Below are positions 53,690-63,430 of a stretch of DNA of 64,000 nt, in pieces; within the stretch, counting starts at the first letter, position 1; every line of letters begins with the position of its first letter. Below the pieces are notes generated by a model. That model was not told the DNA's origin and did not search any database. It was given only the letters and a program-made list of their open reading frames with translations. The DNA lies in NCBI RefSeq assembly GCF_023716865.1, contig NZ_CP092417.1, positions 2,458,001 to 2,522,000 of the forward strand, written 5' to 3'. Source of the DNA: Endozoicomonas sp. SCSIO W0465. GTDB lineage: Bacteria; Pseudomonadota; Gammaproteobacteria; Pseudomonadales; Endozoicomonadaceae. Made by a program: the position numbers and the translations under genes.

Positions 53690-55679
53690 AGCGGGCCTGC
53701 TGGCTCTGATTATTGCACTGTGTTTGAGCGTTCTGCTCAGTATTTTCCCGCTGGTGGGCAGTTACACCGGTAATATCCGGCTGATGAATCAGGCCCGTTC
53801 TCTGTCCTGGGGGGTGTTTGCCTTTGTAAGCTTTTCTTTCTTATGCCTGGTCTGGGCTTTTATTACTGACGACTTCTCTGTGGATTACGTGGCCAGGCAT
53901 TCAAACAGCCTGCTGCCTGTGCCGTATAAAGTCAGTGCCACCTGGGGAGGGCATGAAGGATCGCTTCTGATGTGGGTGCTGATCCTTGTTGGTTGGATTG
54001 CGATGGTCGCATTGAAAAGCTACCGACTACCGCCTGAGTTATCCGCCAGAGTGCTCTCTGTCATGGGCATGATAACCGTTGGCTTTTTGTTGTTTACTTT
54101 GCTGACGTCAAACCCGTTTAACCGAATTCTGCCGTTTCCACCGGAAGATGGCGCCGACCTGAACCCGCTGCTTCAGGATTTTGGCCTGATCGTTCACCCT
54201 CCCATGCTTTATATGGGATACGTTGGCTTTGCCGTTGCTTTTGCCTTTGCCATTGCCGCACTACTGGGTGGTCAGCTTGACACTGCCTGGGCCCGATGGG
54301 CCAGACCCTGGACAACAGTGGCCTGGGTTTTTCTGACCCTGGGGATTGCACTGGGTAGCTGGTGGGCGTACTACGAGCTTGGCTGGGGTGGCTGGTGGTT
54401 CTGGGATCCGGTGGAAAATGCTTCTCTGCTGCCCTGGCTGGTGGGAACGGCATTGATGCACTCGCTGGCAGCGACAGAAAAACGTGGTTTGTTCAAGAGT
54501 TGGACGTTGCTACTGGCTATCTTTACCTTCTCGTTGAGTCTGCTGGGTACATTCCTGGTTCGCTCCGGAGTGCTCACGTCGGTCCACGCGTTTGCCAATG
54601 ATCCGGAAAGAGGGGTCTTTATCCTCTTATATCTGATGATTGTTGTTGGTGCATCCTTGACGCTGTTTGCCCTCAGGGCGCCTGAGGTGCGCAGTCGTAT
54701 CAGTTTTGCCATGGCCTCCAGGGAAACGCTGCTGCTGGTGAACAATATTTTGCTGACCAGCAGTGCGGCGACGGTGCTTCTTGGAACCTTATTTCCGCTG
54801 CTGCTGGAATCCCTTGATATGGGCATGATTTCAGTGGGCCCTCCTTACTTCAATTTTGTGTTTGTCCCGATGGCCCTGTTGCTGGCTTTTGCCTTGGGTT
54901 TTGGTGTACTGCTCAATTGGAAGAGTGGTTCCGTTCAATGGTTAATTGGTCAGACGCGCTGGATTTTGCTGGTATCCATTATTGGGGGTATAGGGTTCAG
55001 CCTGTTCTACGGTGCAAGTTTCTTGATCAGCGAAGCCTTGGCCATGGCCCTGGTGTTGTGGATCGTATTGACTATGGTCCGGGATATTCTCAACAAAACC
55101 CGAAACGGCCGGACAAAAAACGGGCTAGTGCATGCATTAAAGCGTTTGAAGCCTGCCTATTACGGGATGCATCTGGCGCATCTGGGGCTGGCCGTCACCA
55201 TCGTTGGTATTGCCATCACCAGTGGCTATAGCAGCCAGCGTGATTTGCGAATGGCTCCCGGTGATCGGGTGACCCTTGGTGAATATCAGTTCCGCTTTGA
55301 TGGCGTCAGATTGCAGTCTGGCCCTAACTACACCTCCCATTATGGGTTTGTGACTGTATATGAACATGATCGTCAGATAGCGGTGTTACATCCTGAGAAG
55401 CGTGTTTATACCGCCCAACAAATGCCTATGACTGAGGCTTCTATTGACCCTGGATTAACCCGGGATATTTACGTGGCGTTGGGTGAGCCATTGGGTGATG
55501 ACGGCAGTTGGGCATTACGTATTCATATCAAGCCCTTTGTCCGCTGGATTTGGCTGGGCTCCATATTGATGGCGCTTGGAGGCGTTGTGGCGATCTCAGA
55601 CCGGCGATACAGGATGAAAGTTCGTCAGAAAGTGAGCGCATTGGGGCCGATTGGAAATGAGGGAGTGGCCAGCGCATGA
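53679..55679 (+). CDS. ccmF: Cytochrome c haem lyase subunit CcmF
   Basis: CcmF attaches haem from CcmE to the CxxCH motif of apocytochromes. It is 666 aa with about 15 membrane segments. The WWD domain, WGGWWFWDPVENASLLPWL, is at about residues 236-254. Conserved histidines are in TWGGHEGSLLMW, IVHPPMLYMG and LMHSLAATEKRG. A periplasmic domain lies near the C-terminus. It overlaps ccmG by 4 bp. Confidence 0.96.
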   Translation: MVAEAGLLALIIALCLSVLLSIFPLVGSYTGNIRLMNQARSLSWGVFAFVSFSFLCLVWAFITDDFSVDYVARHSNSLLPVPYKVSATWGGHEGSLLMWVLILVGWIAMVALKSYRLPPELSARVLSVMGMITVGFLLFTLLTSNPFNRILPFPPEDGADLNPLLQDFGLIVHPPMLYMGYVGFAVAFAFAIAALLGGQLDTAWARWARPWTTVAWVFLTLGIALGSWWAYYELGWGGWWFWDPVENASLLPWLVGTALMHSLAATEKRGLFKSWTLLLAIFTFSLSLLGTFLVRSGVLTSVHAFANDPERGVFILLYLMIVVGASLTLFALRAPEVRSRISFAMASRETLLLVNNILLTSSAATVLLGTLFPLLLESLDMGMISVGPPYFNFVFVPMALLLAFALGFGVLLNWKSGSVQWLIGQTRWILLVSIIGGIGFSLFYGASFLISEALAMALVLWIVLTMVRDILNKTRNGRTKNGLVHALKRLKPAYYGMHLAHLGLAVTIVGIAITSGYSSQRDLRMAPGDRVTLGEYQFRFDGVRLQSGPNYTSHYGFVTVYEHDRQIAVLHPEKRVYTAQQMPMTEASIDPGLTRDIYVALGEPLGDDGSWALRIHIKPFVRWIWLGSILMALGGVVAISDRRYRMKVRQKVSALGPIGNEGVASA

Positions 55680-56254
55680 AGCGACGTTTGCAACTGTTTT
55701 TGCCGCTGGCACTCTTTCTCGGGCTTTGCCTGATGTTTTATGTGGCACTGTTCCGTGATAATCCCGGAGAGCTGCCGTCTGCCCTGCTGGATCAGCCTCT
55801 ACCAACGTTTGAACTGCCAACGGTCAAGAACCCTGACAGAAAGGTAACCGGAGAGAACCTGCTGGGTGAAGTTGCCTTGATCAATGTCTGGGCTACCTGG
55901 TGCCCAGCCTGTCGTGTCGAGCACCCATATCTCGTTGGTCTGGCTAATAAAGGGATACCTATTTATGGTGTGAACTACAAGGATGATCAGCCTGAAGCCA
56001 GAAACTGGCTGAAGACGCTGCATGACCCCTATCGCTTCAGTATTAATGATAAGAGTGGTTCACTGGGCATCGATCTGGGCGTTTATGGTGCTCCGGAAAC
56101 CTATTTAATCGACCATCAAGGCGTTATTCGCTATAAGCATGTCGGTATTGTTGATGCCAATGTATGGAAAAATGACCTTGAGCCCAGGTTCAGGCATTTG
56201 CAGGAAAAGGCACTCAAGGAGCAGATAACGAATCATGAAGGAGAGGTCAAATAA
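55676..56254 (+). CDS. ccmG: Thiol:disulfide interchange protein CcmG (DsbE)
   Basis: This membrane-anchored thioredoxin-like protein reduces apocytochrome c or CcmH. It has an N-terminal anchor (about residues 4-26) and a thioredoxin fold with the active site WATWCPACRVEHPYL. The cis-Pro segment is YGAPETYLIDHQG. It is 192 aa, as expected. The stop and the ccmH start share a base (TAATG). Confidence 0.95.
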   Translation: MKRRLQLFLPLALFLGLCLMFYVALFRDNPGELPSALLDQPLPTFELPTVKNPDRKVTGENLLGEVALINVWATWCPACRVEHPYLVGLANKGIPIYGVNYKDDQPEARNWLKTLHDPYRFSINDKSGSLGIDLGVYGAPETYLIDHQGVIRYKHVGIVDANVWKNDLEPRFRHLQEKALKEQITNHEGEVK

Positions 56255-56796
56255 TGAAGCGCCTAACCTCCCGGCTGATCATCATGCTGTTGACCGTTTT
56301 GTTTATGGGTACGGCTTTTGGTGTCATCGACTCCTATGAATTTTCGACGCCTGAACAGGAGCAGCGTTTTTTCGAATTGACCAATGAGCTGCGCTGTCCG
56401 AAGTGTCAAAACCAGTCGATCGCTGACTCCAATGCGCCCATTGCTCAGGATCTTCGGCGAGAAGTGCACCGGCTGTTAAATGAAGGTGCCGATAACCAGA
56501 TCGTTGTTGACTTTATGCTCGCCCGCTACGGTGACTTTGTACTTTACAAACCCCGTATTGCCGGAGTGAACCTCGTGCTTTGGCTTGGGCCTTTGTTGCT
56601 GCTGTTGGCAGGAATGATCGTGCTTGTTGTTGTGGTTCGCAAGCATAAAGCGGCCGCTGCAGAATCGGCACAAGCTGCGCCCGATGGGCAGAATGCAGAC
56701 GAGGGCGATGTGTTGGATCAAAAGCTGAGTAGATTTCTGGCGGACTCTTTGAGCCAGCGGTCACCGGAAAATAAAATAACGGATGGTAAGGCGTAA
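56254..56796 (+). CDS. ccmH: Cytochrome c maturation protein CcmH
   Basis: CcmH is a periplasmic thiol-disulfide protein of the lyase complex. It has a signal peptide, the redox motif LRCPKCQNQSIADSNAPIA, a three-helix domain (HRLLNEGADNQIVVDFML) and a C-terminal membrane anchor (GVNLVLWLGPLLLLLAG), followed by a cytoplasmic tail of about 50 residues. It is 180 aa. The stop overlaps the ccmI start (TAATG). Confidence 0.94.
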   Translation: MKRLTSRLIIMLLTVLFMGTAFGVIDSYEFSTPEQEQRFFELTNELRCPKCQNQSIADSNAPIAQDLRREVHRLLNEGADNQIVVDFMLARYGDFVLYKPRIAGVNLVLWLGPLLLLLAGMIVLVVVVRKHKAAAAESAQAAPDGQNADEGDVLDQKLSRFLADSLSQRSPENKITDGKA

Positions 56797-57971
56797 TGAT
56801 GGAGTTCTGGTTCGTAGCCACATTGCTGATTGCCATTGCTGTGCTGATTTCTGTCTGGCCATTGCTAAAGCCATCGGTGTCGGTACCGGATGAGAGTGAG
56901 TCTGAGGAGTCAGTAAACGTCGCCAGCTTCCGAGATCAGCTGGCAGATCTGGACTGGCAGCTTCAAGAGGGCTTGGTTTCAATAGAAGAAGCGGAAAAGC
57001 TGACACTGGAGCTGAAAAAAAAACTGGCTGATGAGTTAGGGGATGAACAGCATGCAGGCGCATACTCGGTGCTGAAAAAGCCGGGGTTTGCACTGCTGAT
57101 TGCATTGGTTGTGCCTGTGTTCGCTGTACTGCTTTATTTCAAGTTGGGTGCAACCACTGAGATTGCTGTCGTCAACGCCATGAAGAATGGCCAGCTCAAC
57201 AGCGAGCAGGTGGAAACCGTCCTTAAAGACTGGGTGGCAAAGCGGCCGGAGAACAATCAGGCTCTGTTCATGCTGGGCAGTCATTACCTGAGAGCGGGCA
57301 AGCTGGATGAAGCGGTTAACACCTATCGCCACCTCGCCGGTATCAGTAACGGGCATCCCCAGGTAACTGCAGAGCTGGCCCAGGTGTTGTTTTTGAGCAG
57401 CAATAATGTGGTAACACCTGAAGTTCGAGAGCTTTATCAGCAGACGCTGCAGAAAGATAGTCAGAACACCACGGCTTTGGGATTGCAAGGGATTGATGCT
57501 TTTGCCAATGGTTTCTACCGGGAAGCTGTTGCTGCCTGGCAGCGGGCGCTGACCCATGAAGTAGATCCGGCAGCCCGGCAGTCGCTAAGTTCAGGCATTA
57601 ATCAGGCTCGTTCAATGCTTGGAGATGCCGTGGTTGCCCTTCGGGTCATGATTGATCTGGCCCCCGGGATGGATGAGCTGCCTGATGATGCACGCGTGGT
57701 GGTCTTTGCCCGTCCGGCCGGTGATGTCAAGCAGCCCCCGGTGGTTGCGGTTCCCTTGAACGTTGGTGATCTGCCAAGGGAAATCGTGCTGGATGACAAC
57801 AGTGCCATGATCATGGGTGGACAGCTGTTGTCATCAATCGACAGTCTTGATATCACGGCACGGATCAGCCTCACGGGCAATGTGATGTCCCCGGATTATC
57901 AGGTTCAGGCAAAAGGGGTGAAAACCACGGCATCTGAACCTGTCAGGCTCATCTTCACGCCGGCAGGCTAA
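56796..57971 (+). CDS. ccmI: Cytochrome c maturation protein CcmI (CycH), TPR protein
   Basis: CcmI is an apocytochrome c chaperone of the lyase complex. It has two membrane segments (about residues 6-26 and 96-117), a cytoplasmic loop with a leucine-rich helix between them, TPR repeats (ALFMLGSHYLRAGKLDEAV, then ALGLQGIDAFANGFYREAV), and a C-terminal beta-rich periplasmic domain. It is 391 aa, normal for the two-domain form. It is the last gene of the operon; a terminator follows. Confidence 0.92.
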   Translation: MMEFWFVATLLIAIAVLISVWPLLKPSVSVPDESESEESVNVASFRDQLADLDWQLQEGLVSIEEAEKLTLELKKKLADELGDEQHAGAYSVLKKPGFALLIALVVPVFAVLLYFKLGATTEIAVVNAMKNGQLNSEQVETVLKDWVAKRPENNQALFMLGSHYLRAGKLDEAVNTYRHLAGISNGHPQVTAELAQVLFLSSNNVVTPEVRELYQQTLQKDSQNTTALGLQGIDAFANGFYREAVAAWQRALTHEVDPAARQSLSSGINQARSMLGDAVVALRVMIDLAPGMDELPDDARVVVFARPAGDVKQPPVVAVPLNVGDLPREIVLDDNSAMIMGGQLLSSIDSLDITARISLTGNVMSPDYQVQAKGVKTTASEPVRLIFTPAG

Positions 57972-58323
57972 CCAGTCCGCGATTGATCTTGAGAACTGGG
58001 AACAGCCGAAAAGTTCCCCTTAATAGAAGAAGTCGTCTTTTTCATTTCGGAAAAGGCGACTTTTCTATTGACTGTGGTAATGTGTAAGATCTGGATTGGA
58101 AGAGATCAGTAGCTAACCCGATGAAGTCGGTTTTTTTCGGGCTGCTTATCCACTTTCCCAAATAAACGATTCGCTATGACAAGGAACCGGAGCCCAAAGC
58201 GACATGCTATGAATGGTGGTTTTACCGGCGCATAAAGCCCCATAGCGTGAATTATTGGTCAGTATTCAGGCTCTTGTGTCTTATACAGAGCTGGGGCCCG
58301 ACAGTGAAGAGCTAAAGGAAACG
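57972..58323. other. Intergenic region between ccmI and smc
   Basis: It contains the ccm operon terminator and, after that, presumably the smc promoter. An ORF extension upstream of smc (58255-58323) is not taken as coding. I see no RNA gene. Confidence 0.5.
58030..58070 (+). terminator. Terminator of the ccm operon
   Basis: AAGTCGTCTTTT (58030-58041) pairs with AAAAGGCGACTT (58051-58062), with one G·T pair and a 9-nt loop; TT-rich sequence follows. Confidence 0.75.
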
Positions 58324-61300
58324 ATGCGTTTAAAATCCATCAAACTGGCCGGATTCAAATCGTTTGTGGACCCCACAACGGTCCACTTTCCTTCCAATAT
58401 GTGTGGCGTTGTTGGTCCCAATGGTTGTGGCAAGTCAAATATTATTGATGCGGTTCGCTGGGTAATGGGGGAATCGTCCGCCAAGCACCTGCGTGGCGAG
58501 TCCATGACAGACGTTATTTTCAAAGGGTCCAACAGTCGTAAGCCTGCCAATCAGGCTTCGGTCGAGCTGATCTTTGATAATAACGAAGGGCGGGTCACCG
58601 GGGAGTTTGCTGCTTACCGTGAAATCTCCGTTAAACGTACTGTTAACTCGGACGCCAAGAACATTTATTTTCTGAACGGCAGTAAGTGTCGCCGTAAAGA
58701 CATTATGGATATCTTTCTGGGCACCGGTCTTGGACCCAGAAGTTATGCCATTATCAGCCAGGGCATTATCTCCAACCTGATTGAGTCGAAACCGGAAGAG
58801 CTTCGGGTCTTTATTGAAGAAGCTGCCGGTATCTCCCGTTATAAGGAACGCCGTCGTGAGACGGAAAACCGTATCCGCCGAACCAATGAAAACCTTGAGC
58901 GGCTTACAGACCTGCGGGAAGAGCTGGGGCGACAGCTTGGCCATCTGCAACGACAGGCTCAGGCGGCGGAAAAGTACAAAGATTACAAAGCTGAGGAGCG
59001 GCTGAAAAAAGCCCAGCTGCAGGCCCTGAAATGGCAGGCTATCAATGCCGGAGCACAGTCCCAGGAGCAGGCTATCCGTGAGTTTGAGGTGCAGCTGGAG
59101 GCAGCCATCAGTCAGCAACGTTCTGTGGATGCCGCGATGGAAGATGATCGTGTCCAGCAGATGGAGTTGAGTGATCAATTCCATCAGGCTCAATCCAGCT
59201 ACTATGGCACGGGCAACGAAGTCACCCGTATTGAACAGACCTTGCAGCATCGGGAAGAGCGTTCCAGAGAGTTGAGTCGTGACCTTGAACAGGTTGAAAA
59301 CAACTGGGAAGAAGCTCGTGAACAGCTGGCGGATGATCAGCAGCAACTGGAGGCTTTTCAGGAAGAGTTGATAGAGCTGGAGCCGGAGCTGGCCATGTTG
59401 CAGGATCAGGAAGCGGACTCTGGTGATACCCTGACCCGGGCCGAAGAGGCTATGCAGCGATGGCAGCAGGAGTGGGATCATTTTAATCAGCGTTCCCATG
59501 AGCCAAAGCGGACCGCTGAAGTTGAGCAGTCCCGTATTCATCATGCAGAGCAGGTGATGGGACGTTTGCAGGAACGGAAAGAGCGTCTGAAAGAAGAGTC
59601 AGCGGCTCTTGGGGGGACTGAAGATCAGGAGGAGATGACTCTCCTGTCGGAAAAACTGACTGAGCTTGAGTTGACGGCAGAAACTGTTGAGCTACGCATT
59701 GAAGAATGTATTGAAGCGGTTGAGCAGCAGCGTGATCAGGTGCAGAACTTGACGGCTGAACTGGAAAATAACCGGGATGAGCTCAGTATGGTGCGTGGTC
59801 GACACGCATCGCTGGAAGCGTTGCATCAGGCATCACTGCACCAGGATACGGGAACGATTGAGTGGCTTGAGCAGCATCAGCTCAATAGCTGCTCCCGTCT
59901 AATGGACAAGCTTCAGGTGGACGCCGGCTGGGAACGTTCTGTTGAAACCGTGCTGGGCGACAGCTTGCAGGCAGTCTGTCTGGACAGTCTTGATCCGGTG
60001 GCTGACGCGCTGGGCACCCTGGAACAGGGATCACTGGTACTGTTGGAGGCAGGAACCAACCATCGCCACTCTCCCTCGTTGAGTGAGCTGCCACTGCTGG
60101 CAGAGAAAGTGGTCAGTGGTCAGGAAGCTCTGCCCCTATTGGCCGGCATCTATGCGGCTGATGCACTGGATACTGCACTCTCCCTTCGCACTAAACTCCA
60201 GTCAGGTGAATCGATCATTACGGCGGATGGCATCTGGCTCTCTTCCGGTTGGCTGCGGGTGAGCCGGGGGGGTGATAATAATGCCGGGGTTCTGGAACGC
60301 CAGAAAGAGATGGATGCACTGGGTGAAAAGCTGGCAACGCTTGAAGAAAGCAGTCTGCTATTGAAAGAGCAGCTTGAAGGCGCAAGGTCACAGTTGGAGC
60401 AGCACGAGTCCCGGAGGGAGCAACTGCAAAGGCAACTTTCCGATCTTAACCGGAGTCAGGGTGAGGTTCGGGCTGATCTTGGTGCCCGAAAGGTCAGGCT
60501 GGAACAGTTCTCTGAGCGCCGTCAACGCCTTGATCAGGAGCTTCAGGAAGTCAGGGAGCAGTATGGACTGGAACAGGAGGTGATTAGTGAATCCCGGATG
60601 CGCCTGCAGGAAGCACTCGACCATATGGAAGAAGACATTGGTCGTCGTGAAGCAATGCAGGAACAGCGTGAGAAACTTCAGGCCCGTCTTGAAGAGGTGC
60701 GTCATCAGGCCCGTTTTGATAAAGAACGGGCTCATCAGCTGGCTCTTCGGCAGCAATCCATTAATACCCAGATAGGCTCTTTGCAGGCTGCCATTGAGCG
60801 TTTAAGTCAGCAGGCTACCAAGCTCCGGGAGCGACGTGAGTTTCTCAGGGAGTCCATGTCTGAATCCAACTCGCCTGAGGGGGATCTGCGGGAACAGCTG
60901 GAAGAAATGCTGGCCAGACGCCTTGCAGAAGAAGAGGCGATGCAGCAGGCCCGGATGGCGCTGGAAGAAGTGGAGCAGCGAATCCGGGCGGGAGAGAAGG
61001 TTCGCCATAGTGCTGAGCAGCAGGCACAGAAAATCCGGGAACAATTGGAAAAGCTGAGGATGGACTGGCAGGGGATGCAGGTTCGTCGAACGACACTGGC
61101 CGAGCAGCTGAAAGAAGATCATTTTGACCTGGCAACCGTACTTGAGAACCTTCCGGATGAGGCTTCTGAGCAGCAGTGGGAGCAGGAACTGGAACGGATC
61201 GCTGCACGAATTGACCGTTTGGGAGCGATTAACCTGGCAGCTATTGAAGAGTACGAAAGCCAGTCCGAGCGCAAACAGTATCTGGATGCCCAGAACGATG

Positions 61301-61833
61301 ATCTGGAGTCTGCCCTGAATACGCTGGAGAATGCCATTCGTAAGATTGACAAGGAGACCCGGCAGCGGTTCAGAATGACCTTCGACAAGGTCAATGCTGG
61401 TCTTCAGGAACTGTTCCCCCGGGTATTTGGCGGTGGTCAGGCCTATCTGGCATTAACCGGAGAAGATCTGCTGGATACTGGTGTGGCTATAATGGCTCAG
61501 CCACCCGGGAAGAAAAACAGTACCATTCACCTGCTTTCCGGTGGCGAAAAGGCACTGACGGCTATTGCCCTGGTATTTGCCATTTTCCAATTGAATCCGT
61601 CCCCTTTCTGTATGCTGGATGAGGTTGACGCTCCTTTGGATGATGCTAACGTAGGCCGATATGCGAAAATGGTTTCTGAAATGAGTGATAAAGTGCAGTT
61701 TGTTTATATCACTCACAACAAAATCGCCATGCAGGCCGCAAGCCAGCTGGTGGGTGTCACCATGCATGAGCCGGGGGTGTCCAGACCGGTGTCGGTGGAT
61801 ATTGAACAGGCGGCAGCAATGGCTGAATTATAA
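58324..61833 (+). CDS. smc: Chromosome segregation/condensin ATPase SMC
   Basis: SMC organises the chromosome by loop extrusion with ScpA and ScpB. The start at MRLKSIKLAGFKSF has AAGGAAACG upstream and gives 1169 aa, the usual length. Walker A is GPNGCGKSNIID (about residue 31-42). Two long coiled coils flank a hinge near residues 510-660 (around TVLGDSLQAVCLDSLDPV). The signature LLSGGEKALTAIAL and Walker B CMLDEVDAPLDDANVGRY are near the C-terminus. It heads smc-zipA-ligA, an order shared with Pseudomonas. Confidence 0.96.
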   Translation: MRLKSIKLAGFKSFVDPTTVHFPSNMCGVVGPNGCGKSNIIDAVRWVMGESSAKHLRGESMTDVIFKGSNSRKPANQASVELIFDNNEGRVTGEFAAYREISVKRTVNSDAKNIYFLNGSKCRRKDIMDIFLGTGLGPRSYAIISQGIISNLIESKPEELRVFIEEAAGISRYKERRRETENRIRRTNENLERLTDLREELGRQLGHLQRQAQAAEKYKDYKAEERLKKAQLQALKWQAINAGAQSQEQAIREFEVQLEAAISQQRSVDAAMEDDRVQQMELSDQFHQAQSSYYGTGNEVTRIEQTLQHREERSRELSRDLEQVENNWEEAREQLADDQQQLEAFQEELIELEPELAMLQDQEADSGDTLTRAEEAMQRWQQEWDHFNQRSHEPKRTAEVEQSRIHHAEQVMGRLQERKERLKEESAALGGTEDQEEMTLLSEKLTELELTAETVELRIEECIEAVEQQRDQVQNLTAELENNRDELSMVRGRHASLEALHQASLHQDTGTIEWLEQHQLNSCSRLMDKLQVDAGWERSVETVLGDSLQAVCLDSLDPVADALGTLEQGSLVLLEAGTNHRHSPSLSELPLLAEKVVSGQEALPLLAGIYAADALDTALSLRTKLQSGESIITADGIWLSSGWLRVSRGGDNNAGVLERQKEMDALGEKLATLEESSLLLKEQLEGARSQLEQHESRREQLQRQLSDLNRSQGEVRADLGARKVRLEQFSERRQRLDQELQEVREQYGLEQEVISESRMRLQEALDHMEEDIGRREAMQEQREKLQARLEEVRHQARFDKERAHQLALRQQSINTQIGSLQAAIERLSQQATKLRERREFLRESMSESNSPEGDLREQLEEMLARRLAEEEAMQQARMALEEVEQRIRAGEKVRHSAEQQAQKIREQLEKLRMDWQGMQVRRTTLAEQLKEDHFDLATVLENLPDEASEQQWEQELERIAARIDRLGAINLAAIEEYESQSERKQYLDAQNDDLESALNTLENAIRKIDKETRQRFRMTFDKVNAGLQELFPRVFGGGQAYLALTGEDLLDTGVAIMAQPPGKKNSTIHLLSGGEKALTAIALVFAIFQLNPSPFCMLDEVDAPLDDANVGRYAKMVSEMSDKVQFVYITHNKIAMQAASQLVGVTMHEPGVSRPVSVDIEQAAAMAEL

Positions 61834-62105
61834 TTTTCAGTATTGTCAGACTTTGCAGGATCGGATAATTAAGCTGTGATTTTGATATTGGGCAGCCTAT
61901 AAAACGCATAAAGTCAGTGTTTATAGCTTAATTTCTTATTAATTTATTGTAATATTGTAATGTTGGCCGATTGTAGCAGTAATTAACTCGTATGTTATAA
62001 ATGACAGCGGTCTATGGTTTCATAAGTGTTTTGTCGTAAAGTGTTATTACAGGGAAAGAGACTGTAATTCCGGCGTTGTTTCAAGGTTTATAGGGCAGCA
62101 AGGAC
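61834..62105. other. Intergenic region upstream of zipA
   Basis: An AT-rich gap of 272 bp with no gene and no strong terminator. It may hold a zipA promoter. Confidence 0.45.
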
Positions 62106-63326
62106 ATGAGTTTGCGTGAATGGCTAATACTCATAGGAATACTGGTAATCGCTGGTGTATTGGCTGACGGTTATCGCAGGATGCGGCTGGCCAGAAAAAG
62201 GTCATCGGAAATCAGTTTTGGCCTGGAGGAGGTCAAAGGCTATGACGATGATTTTTCCAGTGAACTGCCCAATGGCGGTGCCCGTCCCAGGTCTTTGAAA
62301 GAAAGCATTTTGCCAGAAAGGTCTGGCAAAAAGGATTCTGCCAGAACTCGTGTTGAACCCGGGTTTTCAGGGGGAGATTATTCTGATGGTTACTCAGAAG
62401 AGCCTGTTGAAGAACCGCCCGTTTACCGTGAATCGTTAAGACATCGTCATCGACATCCTGTAGAAGAAGCTAAACTACATACTGAGGAAAACTCTGCAGG
62501 GAATTCTGTTGCCGGGAAAAAAGCGAAAGCTCAAAGTGCACTTGATCTGGATGAGTCTGTTCCTGTGCTTATGAACCTGGATGACTCACAGCAACCCTTA
62601 AGAGGTAAATGCCTTTCATCGTCTGAAAATGATTTACAAACCGAAGGTTTTTCACGGGCGGATGGCCTTTCAAGGATAGATGGTTCTGCCCCGTCTGCCC
62701 GCGCACATGAAACGTCCAGATTGGATGTCGAATCGGAAGAATTAGTTGGTCGTCCAAGAGTGACAACCAGCCAGGGGAGGGCTCAGAATCAGGATCGTGG
62801 CGTTTCGGCCAGAGAGCGTTCGAATCCACAGAAAGAGCTTAACCTGGGCTGGCGTGAAAAAGCAGAGAAGTTAAAGGATCGTCCGCCTGCCCATGAAGTG
62901 ATTGTCATCAATGTGCTGTCAAAAGGTGGTGGCACTTTTGCGGGTGAACAACTGATGCAGTCCATGCTGGCTTCCGGTATGCGCTTTGGGGATATGTCAA
63001 TCTTCCATCGATATGCCAATGCCGATGGCACCGGAAAAATTTTGTTTAGCATGGCCAATGGCATAAAGCCGGGTACCTTTGTCATCGATAATCTGGAAGA
63101 GACTGAAACACCGGCCTTGAGTTTATTTATGAGTCTGCCGGGGCCTGAAAAACCCATGCAGGCCTTTGCCCAGATGGAAGAGGTCGCTCGTCGTCTTGCC
63201 CTTGACTTGGGTGGGGAGCTGAAAGATGAACAGTTCAGTGTGATGACTCAGCAGACACTTGAGCACTGTCGTCAGCGTATTCGTGAATATGAGCGAAAGC
63301 AGTTGGCGAAACAGCCGGTACATTGA
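62106..63326 (+). CDS. zipA: Cell division protein ZipA
   Basis: ZipA tethers FtsZ to the inner membrane at the division site. It has an N-terminal membrane anchor (WLILIGILVIAGVLADGY, about residues 6-23), a basic/acidic unstructured linker of about 230 residues, and the C-terminal FtsZ-binding domain from about residue 265 (EVIVINVLSKGGGTFAGEQL to VMTQQTLEHCRQRI). AAGGAC precedes the ATG. The linker is longer than in E. coli ZipA (406 against 328 aa), as in Pseudomonas relatives. Confidence 0.94.
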   Translation: MSLREWLILIGILVIAGVLADGYRRMRLARKRSSEISFGLEEVKGYDDDFSSELPNGGARPRSLKESILPERSGKKDSARTRVEPGFSGGDYSDGYSEEPVEEPPVYRESLRHRHRHPVEEAKLHTEENSAGNSVAGKKAKAQSALDLDESVPVLMNLDDSQQPLRGKCLSSSENDLQTEGFSRADGLSRIDGSAPSARAHETSRLDVESEELVGRPRVTTSQGRAQNQDRGVSARERSNPQKELNLGWREKAEKLKDRPPAHEVIVINVLSKGGGTFAGEQLMQSMLASGMRFGDMSIFHRYANADGTGKILFSMANGIKPGTFVIDNLEETETPALSLFMSLPGPEKPMQAFAQMEEVARRLALDLGGELKDEQFSVMTQQTLEHCRQRIREYERKQLAKQPVH

Positions 63327-63430
63327 TACTCCTATGGGCAGGCTAAAGCCATTCAGGGTAAACGCCAGCGGCCTGATGTTTTCTTCAGCGGGTTCTCACA
63401 TAGAGGACCCGCTTGTATTTGATAATCTCC